DNA from: Sabellastarte sp. h YS-2021
Taxonomy: Eukaryota > Annelida > Polychaeta > Sabellida > Sabellidae
Assembly (NCBI GenBank): GCA_964017235.1
Contig: OZ024938.1
Coordinates: forward strand, 48,396,332 to 48,460,331
Length of the DNA stretch: 64,000 nt
Direction: 5' to 3'
The notes beneath the pieces are model-generated. The model did not search any database. It worked only from the letters and a program-made list of their open reading frames with translations, and had not been told where the DNA came from. Below, piece after piece: positions 53,401 through 57,749 of the stretch. The position numbers were made by a program, and so were the translations under genes. Positions within the stretch are counted from its first letter, which is position 1, and the number at the start of each line of letters is the position of its first letter.

Positions 53401-55323
53401 TTTTCTAAAATACTTTTGACAATATTTAAAGTGAAATTTTAAACTTTAGAATTAACTTGTTATGCAAGATCAATGCATTATACAATTTTAGCCTATTTTA
53501 TTTCACTCATAAACGTTTTTGAGAATAAAAACTAATCGATGTAAAAATAGTACACATAGGATTTCCCAAAAACTTCCATGATGACGTCATCCTGACAACA
53601 GTGGCTATGGTAACTTTTTTATTCATGTTTAAAAATACTCGGTGGAGAAAGCAACTTTTACTTTTGAATATTTTTTAAATTGAAATATTCCAGCTGCATT
53701 AATTACAATAATACTTCATCCACAAAATAAGAAGGAAATCACAAAATATTTTGATATTTTTTTTATTTATTACATTGTCTTTGTTCTATTTTTTCTATTG
53801 AGTTTTTAATAACCACAGCTGTATTTGCCAGTGTAGGTGATTTGTGTTAGATCATGTTAGCTTTAAAAAGATACACTATTTGTAAAAACCAGGCAATAAA
53901 TAAGAATTTCATAATTTATTTTACTGATTCCCTTTTTGTACCGCAAAACCTTCTGATGATGGGGTTAGCATAGCCTGGTCTATTTTTAGGTACCCATGTC
54001 ATTGAAATTTTTAAGTTTTATTTTTATGTAAAACCCCCTTTTAAGATAAAAAATTGATAGAAATGTATGCTATATATTAAATACGTAGACAGATTTTAAA
54101 AAATCATATTTATATTGTGTTATATTGGGGGCCCAATTGCTGTCGCATTTTCAATAATTTTCTCATTTTGCATTATTCAAAAAAAAAGTTCTGTTAAACT
54201 GATAAAATATTTATTTTTGTTTTAGTTACTGGTTTATTTTATAAATATATTTGTTAGACGACTTTATATATGTTTTCTTATCCAACACCTTGCAACTACG
54301 AATCACGGCTTATAAAACTTGTATGGTGATCCATGGTGTTTTCGTGTTAGAAAATAATTAATCATGATTTCTGATGGTTTTACAAAAGTACTTTGATTTT
54401 TGATACTTAAAATGTATAAAATAGCTGGATTTAAACAAATATATTTGTTAAGAATGAATATTTTCATCAATAAGATTATATTTGTGGAATGTCATTCAGA
54501 GTATTTACTGTGGAGTTTTCATGCTACATGATCTTGGTCTCAATAAAAGATGCTTCATTATTGTTGAAAACATAAAAACCCTTGGAAGACATGTAAAAAC
54601 ATTAATTATGCTAGAAAATAATTAAAATGTAACACTTGTTCTATTTATGTACTGCCTTGCTACCAATTATCGCCGGGTACCAATTACCGCCAGGCAAAAT
54701 TCAGATAGACACAACTTGTCAAATAGTACCTTCCAAGTGTAGTAAATACAGTATAACTATTTCCAAACTGATTCAAACAAATACACATCAAAAGACTTTG
54801 AAGATATTTAGCTGCTAATGAAATATGAACATTTTATTTCTTGGTGGCGGTAATTGGTACCCGGCGATAATTGGTAGCAAGGCAGTATCTATTTTTGCCA
54901 GTTAACTGAGATATATAGTCTCTAAAACTTGAAAGACAATAAATATTTTGCTAGAAATTTCAAATAGCATTTATTTTTGCTTCTCAAGAAAATTCAGGCA
55001 TCAAAACAAATTAAAATCGCATTTTTCATCAAAATGCAATAATATATGGCAGTATTTGATCATAAACCTATGGTAAATAGAAGAAATAGCTGTAGCACTA
55101 AAACTCCACAGACATGAAAACTCCACAGATGACCATATTTGGTGGCCCAATCGCTGTCGCCCCGTGTATTCCACGTTTTGGGCGATAATATAAGGATAAC
55201 TAAATATACGATAAAATAGGTAGGTAAACAACGATCATAGAGCAAAACCTGTAATTGAAACTTGCTAGGTCGTCCAAAATCTTTAGAGGTAATATTTTTC
55301 AATGAGGGTTCCTTTTTAAACAT
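11262..55323 (-). CDS. POLR1B: DNA-directed RNA polymerase I subunit RPA2 (28 coding exons)
   Basis: This is the second-largest, beta-like subunit of nucleolar RNA polymerase I, which makes the large rRNA precursor. Joined exons 55249-55323, 51949-52026, 51577-51636, 50425-50499, 49687-49806, 49003-49143, 47942-48040, 46250-46345, 44795-44871, 43839-43985, 42690-42743, 41661-41778, 40423-40510, 39331-39437, 37246-37381, 35862-35935, 34832-35038, 30177-30374, 29278-29385, 28492-28668, 27059-27191, 26563-26659, 25619-25819, 24861-24958, 23791-23916, 20718-20845, 17569-17733 and 11262-11486 give 1135 residues. All introns are GT-AG and all phases agree. Family landmarks are [10 protein letters not shown] (about 493), KQTMG (689), [11 protein letters not shown] (746, acidic pair E750/D751), [12 protein letters not shown] (875, lysines K877 and K885 matching the active-site lysines of RPB2), [10 protein letters not shown] (1029) and a C-terminal zinc ribbon. 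No stop or frameshift was seen, so the gene looks functional. Confidence 0.96.
11521..11823 (-). repeat. three decayed copies of the POLR1B exon-28 start
   Basis: Units at about 11521-11620, 11623-11723 and 11725-11823, period about 101 bp, are tandem with 11418-11518, which covers the intron end and the first coding bases of exon 28. The copy nearest the exon still encodes [20 protein letters not shown] on the minus strand. The second keeps an acceptor-like TTTTCACAG but reaches a stop after 13 codons. Confidence 0.75.
11824..12339. other. intron sequence, nothing recognised
   Basis: Part of POLR1B intron 27 between the exon-derived repeats and the satellite. No motif, repeat or coding signal was seen. 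Confidence 0.4.
12340..17105 (+). repeat. 169-bp satellite array, about 28 monomers
   Basis: Each monomer runs from a GTGGGTCGAAAATTT segment through GGAGATAGAAGCAAATT, CCATTTTTGGCAAAAATTCG, AAAATGGCCGCCATTTTTGG and GAGGGGAAAATTTTT. The first four or so monomers are diverged, the rest are more than 95% alike. Two types recur: one with GCAAAGATTGCATTCCTTAG, the other with ACCAAGAGCACAATGCTCAG. 169 is not a multiple of three, so the overlapping open frames of 60-106 codons are by-products. Every monomer has GCCGCCATTTT, the YY1 consensus on the opposite strand. The array lies in POLR1B intron 27. Confidence 0.95.
17106..17454. repeat. unique flank between the satellite and its GC-rich end
   Basis: Non-tandem sequence such as CAATCCCAAGCAAGCTACTG and TTTGGTGACAATAGC that leads to the GC-rich tail. 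It contains two related halves (17125-17290 and 17297-17445: ACTGAAAATA, GCAA..CAAGC.AGCTA). Probably part of the element carrying the array. Confidence 0.5.
17455..17562 (+). mobile_element. GC-rich tail and terminal hairpin of the satellite element
   Basis: 17458-17513 is an imperfect GGACGCC/GGACATC minisatellite. After a short A-rich stretch comes a hairpin, TCCACCCCCC-A-GGGGGGTGGA, at about 17533-17553. The layout equals the ends of the elements at 20400-20482 and 62126-62192. The hairpin lies just below exon 27. Confidence 0.7.
17569..17733 (-). CDS. POLR1B: POLR1B exon 27 (hybrid-binding region)
   Basis: Residues 1007-1061, [20 protein letters not shown] then [16 protein letters not shown] and [10 protein letters not shown]. 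Donor GCC|GTGAGT lies only 6 bp above the hairpin that ends the 169-bp satellite element. Confidence 0.98.
17734..18074. other. intron sequence, nothing recognised
   Basis: POLR1B intron 26 next to exon 27. It ends in an A-run at 18063-18075 where the tandem-core element begins. Confidence 0.4.
18075..20482 (+). mobile_element. hairpin-ended element with 147-bp tandem core, copy 1
   Basis: The left end CTAGACCTAGCGCATCGG carries a 7-bp hairpin GCATCGG-AGAA-CCGATGC. The core, about 18140-20100, has about 14 units of 147 bp (CCTCTAGGACCAATAATAAG, TTATAAGCACTTTTAAGTTT, TTTGACCTTGAAGGAGGGGC, CAGAAGATTCCCAGCCCATG). A conserved right flank follows, with GCGGCCATCTTGTTTTTCAG and a GCGGCGGCAGCGGCG block. 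The right end, 20455-20482, is a perfect hairpin with stem GTATCCACCGGA, loop TGCT. No transposase is present. The architecture resembles non-autonomous Helentron-type elements and bivalve tandem-core elements. It lies in POLR1B intron 26. Confidence 0.85.
20718..20845 (-). CDS. POLR1B: POLR1B exon 26
   Basis: Residues about 964-1006, [16 protein letters not shown] then [19 protein letters not shown]. Donor CAA|GTAAGT. The same frame runs into intron sequence beyond the acceptor, so the exon is bounded at TTTGCAG. Confidence 0.98.
20846..21964. repeat. degenerate tandem repeats in intron 25
   Basis: About five diverged units share ATGTGCATCTTGT (about 21049, 21199, 21354, 21838) followed by CATCTGTAATGCTT and CTTTGGACAGGATAT..GAAG. 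Unit length varies between about 150 and 250 bp. A fragment of the 6562 palindrome (AATAAATACCGATTGTGAGG) is inserted at 21369-21430. Confidence 0.5.
21965..22440 (+). mobile_element. Penelope-like element fragment, GIY-YIG endonuclease
   Basis: The plus strand encodes [15 protein letters not shown], then cysteine pairs CTYC and [15 protein letters not shown], then [18 protein letters not shown] and PVSRHFF. This is the linker and GIY-YIG domain at the C-terminus of Penelope-like retroelements (VYVGETG is the YIG motif, R and H follow). A frameshift after HFFH moves the reading to [19 protein letters not shown]. No reverse transcriptase precedes it. A dead fragment in POLR1B intron 25. Confidence 0.85.
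22441..23790. other. intron sequence, nothing recognised
   Basis: AT-rich remainder of POLR1B intron 25 after the Penelope-like fragment. No exon-like or repeat structure was recognised. Confidence 0.4.
23791..23916 (-). CDS. POLR1B: POLR1B exon 25
   Basis: Residues about 922-964, [20 protein letters not shown] then [12 protein letters not shown]. Donor G|GTAAGT, phase 1. Confidence 0.97.
24454..24757. repeat. insert between perfect 34-bp direct repeats
   Basis: The same 34 bp (beginning ATTCTGTTTTACATGAACG) occur at 24454-24487 and 24724-24757. The 236 bp between them end GTGAGGATAAGG..AAGG.TATTTTA.GCAATAAAAA, also the end of an element at 59140-59175. Either an insertion with a long target-site duplication or a tandem duplication. 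In POLR1B intron 24. Confidence 0.7.
24861..24958 (-). CDS. POLR1B: POLR1B exon 24
   Basis: Residues about 889-922, [20 protein letters not shown] then PSRMTIG, nearly identical to vertebrate RPA2. Ends in phase 1. Confidence 0.97.
25316..25550. repeat. AAATTTAAGG-iterated self-complementary repeat
   Basis: The palindrome-like CCTTAAATTTAAGG and variants recur at least four times (about 25350, 25385, 25490, 25520). The segment ends CTGAAACTGGGCCC. In POLR1B intron 23. Confidence 0.5.
25619..25819 (-). CDS. POLR1B: POLR1B exon 23 (active-site lysines)
   Basis: Residues about 822-889, ending [20 protein letters not shown]877 and K885 match the conserved active-site lysines of beta subunits. 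Donor AG|GTAAGT, phase 2. Confidence 0.97.
26177..26361. mobile_element. TA-flanked MITE, TIR TTCTAACATGAT
   Basis: TA precedes TTCTAACATGAT and follows ATCATGTTAGAA; inverted ends of 12 bp, 185 bp long, no coding. An imperfect palindrome (about 26364-26455: GATATAAACCC..CATGC and GGCATATCCCTATATC) follows at once. In POLR1B intron 22. Confidence 0.75.
26563..26659 (-). CDS. POLR1B: POLR1B exon 22
   Basis: Residues about 790-822, [20 protein letters not shown], matching [20 protein letters not shown]. Phases 1 and 2 fit both neighbours. Confidence 0.94.
27059..27191 (-). CDS. POLR1B: POLR1B exon 21 (active-site acidic pair)
   Basis: Residues 746 to about 790, [19 protein letters not shown]750/D751 sit where the RPB2 acidic residues near the active site lie. 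Ends in phase 1 at G|GTAAGT. Confidence 0.98.
27657..27886 (+). mobile_element. tRNA-derived SINE with 10-bp TSD
   Basis: A tRNA-like head has an A box (TGACAGAGTGG) and a B box (GGTTCGGTTCC), followed by a body (GGTAGTTGCTTGCCGTTGG, GTCGTGATATGACCTGTACA) and an AAAT-type tail. It is flanked by TAGAGAATGG at 27647-27656 and 27887-27896, a perfect target-site duplication. In POLR1B intron 20. Confidence 0.92.
28492..28668 (-). CDS. POLR1B: POLR1B exon 20
   Basis: Residues 687-745, starting MGKQTMG, then [17 protein letters not shown] and [12 protein letters not shown]. Donor ACT|GTGAGT, phase 0. Confidence 0.97.
29278..29385 (-). CDS. POLR1B: POLR1B exon 19
   Basis: Residues 651-686, [26 protein letters not shown]; a near-identical block occurs in vertebrate RPA2. 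Donor CAG|GTAAGG, phase 0. Confidence 0.98.
29546..29635 (-). repeat. tRNA-like SINE head
   Basis: On the minus strand an A-box-like TGGCCTAGTGATTAG is followed by a B-box-like GGTTTGACTCCC. It does not fold into a convincing tRNA, so it is taken as a SINE head, a family different from the one at 27657. Confidence 0.45.
30177..30374 (-). CDS. POLR1B: POLR1B exon 18
   Basis: Residues 585-650, [20 protein letters not shown] then [11 protein letters not shown], matching [20 protein letters not shown]. The donor is GGG|GTATGT, chosen because it keeps the family's G-V junction. Confidence 0.96.
30375..31150. other. intron sequence before the LINE
   Basis: POLR1B intron 17, AT-rich. Near 31152-31170 GGGGCTGTATTATAGAATA mirrors GTTACAGAATACAGCCCA at 34012-34029, so the LINE may have inserted into an older inverted-repeat element. 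Confidence 0.35.
31170..33846 (-). mobile_element. 5'-truncated CR1/jockey-like LINE, ORF2 broken
   Basis: A non-LTR retrotransposon in POLR1B intron 17. The minus strand begins inside an endonuclease domain (33846: [28 protein letters not shown]). After a frameshift near 33180-33190 it continues into a reverse transcriptase (31304 to about 33180) with [54 protein letters not shown] and [12 protein letters not shown]. The C-terminus ends FRLAYPPP. No ORF1 and no endonuclease N-terminus remain, so it was 5'-truncated on insertion. The 3' end is ATTCTATTC-like instead of poly-A. Apart from the frameshift the RT is open for 577 codons, which suggests a fairly recent copy. Confidence 0.93.
33847..34030. 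repeat. TTAGATTT/AAATCTAA-iterated repeat beside the LINE
   Basis: Iterates CTTAGAT, TTCAAG, TTTTAAG and their complements and ends GTTACAGAATACAGCCC, much like the ends of the repeats at 25316 and 57750. Confidence 0.4.
34832..35038 (-). CDS. POLR1B: POLR1B exon 17
   Basis: Residues 516-584, with [16 protein letters not shown], matching CYPVLLDGVMVGWVDK. Donor AAT|GTGAGT. The intron that follows is 4.5 kb and carries the LINE. Confidence 0.95.
35272..35670. mobile_element. TA-flanked MITE, TIR TTCTAACATGAC
   Basis: TA at 35270-35271 and 35671-35672 flanks inverted ends TTCTAACATGAC and GTCATGTTAGAA; 399 bp. Same family ends as 26177. In POLR1B intron 16. Confidence 0.8.
35673..35816. mobile_element. 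palindromic hairpin element
   Basis: Near-perfect palindrome of 144 bp: GAAATAGACAAC at the left, GTTGTCTATTTC at the right, inner arms GTGTTATAGGAGATTTTACA and complement, loop GGCTTCGCC. TA on both sides, the left TA shared with the preceding MITE. It ends 45 bp below exon 16. Confidence 0.85.
35862..35935 (-). CDS. POLR1B: POLR1B exon 16
   Basis: Residues about 491-515, [19 protein letters not shown], one of the most diagnostic blocks of the family. Donor CAT|GTGAGT. Confidence 0.98.
35999..36245. mobile_element. TIR element, ends TGAGTTTCTGTCCC
   Basis: Inverted ends of 14 bp continue as imperfect arms of about 60 bp (ATCGCACATTAC.., GACGGTACGCAATGGCGAGG and complement). 247 bp, no coding. 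In POLR1B intron 15. Confidence 0.75.
37000..37195 (-). repeat. tRNA-headed SINE-like repeat
   Basis: On the minus strand CTGCCACTGTGGCCTAGTGG gives an A box and CTGGGTTCAAACCCAGG gives a perfect B box about 45 bp later. The body continues down to about 37000. It differs from the 27657 family. It ends about 50 bp before the exon-15 donor. Confidence 0.6.
37246..37381 (-). CDS. POLR1B: POLR1B exon 15
   Basis: Residues 446 to about 491, [20 protein letters not shown] through [14 protein letters not shown]. This is the fork region of beta-like subunits. Donor TGGG|GTGGGT, phase 1. Confidence 0.97.
37844..38072 (-). mobile_element. tRNA-derived SINE with 16-bp TSD
   Basis: Same family as 27657, opposite orientation: A box and B box (GGGGTTCGATCCCCGG on the minus strand) near 38070-38000 and an ATAAAT tail at 37844. 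It is flanked by CCACAGTGCTGATGAA at 37828-37843 and CCACAGTGCTAATGAA at 38073-38088, one mismatch. In POLR1B intron 14. Confidence 0.9.
38089..39330. other. intron sequence with a C16/A13 tract
   Basis: AT-rich intron 14. 39160-39188 is 16 C followed by 13 A and an A/T tail. Nothing else recognised. Confidence 0.5.
39331..39437 (-). CDS. POLR1B: POLR1B exon 14
   Basis: Residues about 410-445, with [20 protein letters not shown], matching FEYLFATGNLRSKTGLGLLQ. The donor CAG|GTCTGC is unusually weak. Confidence 0.95.
39438..41660. other. introns 12-13, nothing recognised outside exon 13
   Basis: Apart from POLR1B exon 13 I see no repeat or coding signal that I can name. 40905-41470 has overlapping open frames on both strands and balanced composition, but no splice-supported exon or family motif. 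Confidence 0.35.
40423..40510 (-). CDS. POLR1B: POLR1B exon 13
   Basis: Residues 381 to about 410, [20 protein letters not shown], matching EKLEGWLVSIKIAFDKKAQK. Ends in phase 1 at G|GTAAGT. Confidence 0.93.
41661..41778 (-). CDS. POLR1B: POLR1B exon 12
   Basis: Residues about 341-380, [14 protein letters not shown] then [12 protein letters not shown], matching LMTRKLFALAKGEC. Donor AAG|GTAAGT. Confidence 0.96.
41840..42065 (+). repeat. 5S-rRNA-derived SINE-like repeat, copy 2
   Basis: The best 5S match in the window: AGTGGCGTAGCATGATGAG, then AAAGTTAAGCAGCAATGGGC, then TTAGTACTTGGGGATGGGTG and ATCACCT. A leader GCTTCTAGAGATCAC and GTCTCCAGACTTTCATGAAT precedes it, and ACTACTCATGTCTCTGATGG follows. 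In POLR1B intron 11. Confidence 0.7.
42690..42743 (-). CDS. POLR1B: POLR1B exon 11
   Basis: The shortest exon, 54 nt, residues about 323-341. It encodes [17 protein letters not shown], matching QCICIHLKSNTEKFYML. Phase 2 at both ends; donor GT|GTAAGT. Confidence 0.92.
43055..43760. mobile_element. foldback element with TCTGTCGACAGA palindromes
   Basis: Left arm 43055-43235 and right arm 43500-43760 are inverted copies: TGTCGTGACAGAACTTCC-type ends and a perfect inverted CAAATACAAGGATTGG / CCAATCCTTGTATTTG. Within the arms the palindrome TTCTGTCGACAGAA recurs about seven times. The middle 270 bp are AT-rich. In POLR1B intron 10. Confidence 0.8.
43839..43985 (-). CDS. POLR1B: POLR1B exon 10
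   Basis: Residues about 274-323, containing [15 protein letters not shown] and VAEFLL, matching YLGECFRVKL and AAEFLF. Phase 2 at both ends. A large foldback element starts about 80 bp below it, in intron 10. Confidence 0.95.
43986..44794. other. intron 9, nothing recognised
   Basis: AT-rich sequence without repeats or exon signals that I can name. Confidence 0.4.
44795..44871 (-). CDS. POLR1B: POLR1B exon 9
   Basis: Residues 249-274, [20 protein letters not shown], matching [20 protein letters not shown]. It ends in phase 2 at donor GG|GTGAGT. Confidence 0.94.
44872..46249. other. intron 8, nothing recognised
   Basis: AT-rich. A short stretch near 45340-45425 repeats TATTGAAAT several times. 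No exon was seen. Confidence 0.4.
46250..46345 (-). CDS. POLR1B: POLR1B exon 8
   Basis: Residues 217-248, [13 protein letters not shown] then [10 protein letters not shown], matching NLHYLENGTV and YRKELFFLPL of vertebrates. Acceptor CTGCAG, donor AAG|GTAAAG. Confidence 0.94.
46375..46650 (-). repeat. degenerate 5S-SINE-like fragment
   Basis: The minus strand of 46380-46480 reads TTTTGTCTCCAAACTTTCAA and GAATTGTGCACTACTCTAGTA, similar to the leader of the copies at 41840 and 52262. GGCCTTCGCTTCTAGAGATC (minus, about 46630-46650) is also shared. The 5S core is not recognisable here. Confidence 0.4.
46931..47353. mobile_element. TA-flanked MITE, TIR TTCTAAAATGG
   Basis: TA at 46929-46930 and 47354-47355 flanks TTCTAAAATGG and CCATTTTAGAA; 423 bp, no coding. 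The ends are close to the TTCTAACATGA ends at 26177 and 35272. In POLR1B intron 7. Confidence 0.75.
47356..47459. mobile_element. hairpin element abutting the MITE
   Basis: GGAATAAAAGACA at the left and TGTCTTTTATTCC at the right, TA on each side, 104 bp, imperfect inner arms, centre GGGCTTCGTGGC. Followed directly by a truncated copy of the 6562 palindrome (47461-47562). Confidence 0.7.
47942..48040 (-). CDS. POLR1B: POLR1B exon 7
   Basis: Residues 184-216, starting [20 protein letters not shown], matching PIAMIRPKWKTRGPGYTQYG. It lies 28 bp below the start of an inverted-repeat element at 48069. Confidence 0.95.
48069..48310. mobile_element. long-TIR MITE, ends GGAACTTCACCTGTCC
   Basis: TA-flanked, arms of about 85 bp (TCTTCACCCGTATCCGTGTC, ATACCCTAGATCTTTTGGTA and complements), 242 bp. 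It lies 28 bp above exon 7. A second, diverged copy is at 57014-57373. Confidence 0.85.
48311..49002. other. intron 6, nothing recognised
   Basis: Very AT-rich. No exon, RNA gene or inverted repeat that I can name. Confidence 0.4.
49003..49143 (-). CDS. POLR1B: POLR1B exon 6
   Basis: Residues 137-183, including [17 protein letters not shown] and [10 protein letters not shown], a very conserved block of the protrusion domain. Donor TAT|GTAAGT. Confidence 0.97.
49687..49806 (-). CDS. POLR1B: POLR1B exon 5
   Basis: Residues 97-136. It begins [10 protein letters not shown] and ends VPVMVK, matching CRGRRSTYRG and VPIMVK of vertebrates. The donor AAG|GTGGGG is non-optimal, but phase and protein continuity support it. 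Confidence 0.94.
49807..51576. other. introns 3-4, nothing recognised outside exon 4
   Basis: AT-rich. A pair of similar stretches at 50935-51070 and 51390-51500 (GACATGCTTTTGT, ATAGACAAGTATTCTATA, TTTGCACTGGACACA) suggests an old local duplication of about 450 bp offset. Confidence 0.4.
50425..50499 (-). CDS. POLR1B: POLR1B exon 4
   Basis: Residues 72-96, ending in KVYPAE, equal to the vertebrate NVYPAECR junction. Acceptor CTACAG and donor GAG|GTGAGT, phase 0. Confidence 0.92.
51577..51636 (-). CDS. POLR1B: POLR1B exon 3
   Basis: Residues 52-71, [20 protein letters not shown], matching the vertebrate PPFEFAFKDERIS region. Acceptor TTTCAG and donor CAT|GTAAGT, phase 0 on both sides. Confidence 0.92.
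51949..52026 (-). CDS. POLR1B: POLR1B exon 2
   Basis: Residues 26-51, containing [15 protein letters not shown], the conserved N-terminal helix of beta-like subunits (vertebrate RAHVESFNY). The acceptor is TTACAG and the donor AAG|GTAGCA, both phase 0. Confidence 0.95.
52262..52440 (-). repeat. 5S-rRNA-derived SINE-like repeat, copy 3
   Basis: The minus strand reads GCTCGCACTTCCAGGCC, a T-run, GTCTCCGGACTTTCATGAAT, GTGGTGTAGTGTGGGGAG and GAAGTTAAGTGGCAATGGGC. It stops inside the 5S-like part, so the 3' portion is missing. In POLR1B intron 1. Confidence 0.6.
53358..55166. mobile_element. 1.8-kb TA-flanked inverted-repeat element
   Basis: TA precedes CACGGGGTGACAGCGATTGG (53358) and follows its inverse CCAATCGCTGTCGCCCCGTG (ending 55166); 23-bp ends, one mismatch. 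A 17-bp part of the left end is duplicated at once (GTGACAGCGATTGGGCC), and a third, diverged copy GGCCCAATTGCTGTCGC is internal near 54131. No transposase frame remains. A second element is nested at 54652. In POLR1B intron 1, 82 bp from the exon-1 donor. Confidence 0.82.
54652..54885. mobile_element. nested MITE with perfect 41-bp TIRs
   Basis: 54652-54692 and 54845-54885 are perfect inverted copies of 41 bp, starting CTGCCTTGCTACCAATTATC. TA lies on each side, 234 bp in all. The identity of the ends suggests recent insertion into the larger element. Confidence 0.92.
55249..55323 (-). CDS. POLR1B: POLR1B exon 1 (start codon)
   Basis: Residues 1-25. It opens at the ATG at 55323 ([17 protein letters not shown]), which resembles the vertebrate SLKHLT..SYG start. 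The donor CAG|GTTTTG is weak but phase 0, matching exon 2. No upstream untranslated exon was identified. Confidence 0.85.
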
Positions 55324-56640
55324 TTTATGTTTGAGTTGTTTACATGAGGATGAGTTGTTTACTAACTTTTATACAATTCTAATAAAAAGCGATTTAAATG
55401 CAGCCGTTTAAATAATGATCCATAAATGTGCTTAACAATTTTTGAGTAACGAATATAAATAGCTAGAATCAAAATGAAAAGGCCCGGAAAAGTTTGTTAT
55501 TAAATCCAAGAGGTTACATGTGATTTTATACTAAGGAAGCACCAATAACAGCAATGATTTTTTTTATTATACCCCAATTAATTTGCAGCCAATCAGTATT
55601 GCAGTATTTGCAGGCAATGTGACGTGATGTTGCGCATTTAGGACAAAAAATATCAGTCTGGTGCCCTTTTCATCTTGGAATGTAAACAAATTAGATGATG
55701 TTTACTAGATATGTCATTATCATGTCACATAATGATGTTATTTAGTATTTGTAAGCGAGGGGTGATATTGATTTTCTTCAGTGTCTTTGTAAGAACTGTG
55801 TAGTGACTTAAGTAAATCAAATTGGCATCACATGACATCATATTTCATTGTTTTGAAAAAGACTCTTTACAAACATTCTACTCTCTTCTCCTATACTTTT
55901 ATAGCGCCTATTCTCTGCAATGACAGACTATTTTACCTTTGTATACTATTACTGCAACATAAAAAAGACAAAAAATAAATATGTCCGGAATAATACACAG
56001 AATAAAACACCTGTAAAACATGGACCTATCAGCCCTTGGGCAATATCACTTGCCCTCGTTCTTCATAAATCACAATATTGCCCAGAAAGAAGTTTTTTAT
56101 TCTGTAAATATTAAGTGCCAAAAATCTAAGAAAAAATCATTAACTACATATTTCCTGCCAGTTGGAATTATTTCATATTTATTTCTTTTTGATTAGTAAC
56201 AAAAAAGACAAATCAGAAGTAAACATTTTAATGCACACTTGGGCAAATTACAATAATTGTACAAAAAACTAAAATGTGTTTATTTGGTAAATTTCCATGA
56301 ATTAGGATGCTGTAGGTTGGTTATTATTATTCAATATTTTACCTTTAAGATATGACAGAAATCTTCAACTTATATAGTTGCATGGTACATGCAAACTTAT
56401 GGCTAAAAATGTGAATAATACCTTGAACATTTTAACATTGAACTATTAGAGTATTAAAATAGTGAATGTTCCTTTATTTGGCGGCTGATTTATTGACACA
56501 TTATTTAATGAGGTACAGCAGTATGTAAACAACTCTGCTGAAAGTTTGAACTTATGCTATTTGTCTGTTTAGCAACAAAAAATGCTTCTTCGTTTACATT
56601 ATAATCTATTGATAATAAAATATCCTTCAAACGACCCATA
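55324..56640. promoter_or_regulatory. upstream flank of POLR1B
   Basis: Presumed 5' UTR and promoter side of POLR1B, by position only. AT-rich; I see no CpG island, TATA arrangement or other element I can support. Confidence 0.3.
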
Positions 56641-56726
56641 AATTGTTATGTGACTCTGTAACAGAACAGTATTTAGGAGGAGCACATCCCTGGGAGTATC
56701 ACCTACACTGCATGGTCAGTGATATA

Positions 56727-56728
56727 CA

Positions 56729-56762
<34 letters not shown>

Positions 56763-57003
56763 GGGGGGTGTCACGTTAGCGAACTGGACATCCATAGCGA
56801 ACGGCAATCTGTCATAACATTTAAAAGATAGATAGCAGGGGCACAGGGTTCCAACACCCACTTATTTCAATATATGAATAAATAAATGATCATCTAACCA
56901 CTGCATGGTGATCGAACCCTATCCCCCTCCTGTCTATTGTTTTAAATGTCATGGTAGATTGCCGTTCGCTATGGCTGTCCTGTTCGCTAACGTGACCCCC
57001 CCT
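56727..57003. mobile_element. long-TIR MITE with an expanded G-run
   Basis: Arms of about 90 bp: GTGTCACGTTAGCGAAC, CATAGCGAACGGCAATCT and the complements at 56955-57000. The left end carries 33 consecutive G (56729-56761) before AGGGGGG, while the matching right end has only 7 C. Confidence 0.8.
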
Positions 57004-57013
57004 TATATAAGCA

Positions 57014-57373
57014 AGAACTTCACCTGTCCTTGCCCGTGATTTCAATCCGTGTCCTTGTCAGTGATAGCGACTACACCTATATATATCCTTATTTCTGTCC
57101 CTGTTTTTCAATTCAGATTGTTCTGTTGAGGACACGGTTGGGGAGGGGGAAATTGATTTTTGTGTAATCCTCAAGCAATGTTGAAGTTAATTCTGCCCCC
57201 CCCCCCCCCCTCATCCATGTCCGATGAGAAACCATCCCCTACGTCAACTGACACGGGTATTACAAGTAACTTTCAAGTAAGGACAGGTGTAGTTAGCTGT
57301 GATACTTTGATTGGTTTTATTCTTTTCACGGATACGGACACGGGTACTGACAAACAAGGACAGGTGAAGTTCC
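57014..57373. mobile_element. MITE related to 48069
   Basis: AGAACTTCACCTGTCC at the left and GGACAGGTGAAGTTCC at the right, with CACGGATACGGACACGGGTA inside. It contains a run of 15 C at 57196-57210. Less symmetric than the copy at 48069. Confidence 0.7.
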
Positions 57374-57749
57374 TACCATATAGTCACTACCTACACAGGT
57401 GGTCACTGAGATGAACGGTCTTCAGAAATTATCACACCAAAAATGTTTAAAGGGTTTAATAATGATATAACTCAAAGCGAATGTCAGGATAAGCGTTGTT
57501 TAAATATATTTTGTCACTCATGCAGTTTGTGCAGTTTTGTTATTTACACCACTTAGATGTGAAAGGTTTGAAGGCCATTTATCTCTATGACCGTTTATCT
57601 TTGTGACCACCCGGGTACATGAAACAGAAGTAAGGTACTTTTGATACCAAAGTTTGGGCTATCCGTTTACAAAAGTTTAGGCCAAGTATTATACATGTTA
57701 CTATACATTAAGCCATAAAAAGTAAAAACATGAATCTCAGTTACGGTGA

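Noticed and set aside
56643-56831. Open frame with a poly-glycine run
   Set aside because: It is caused by the 33-G homopolymer in a MITE end.
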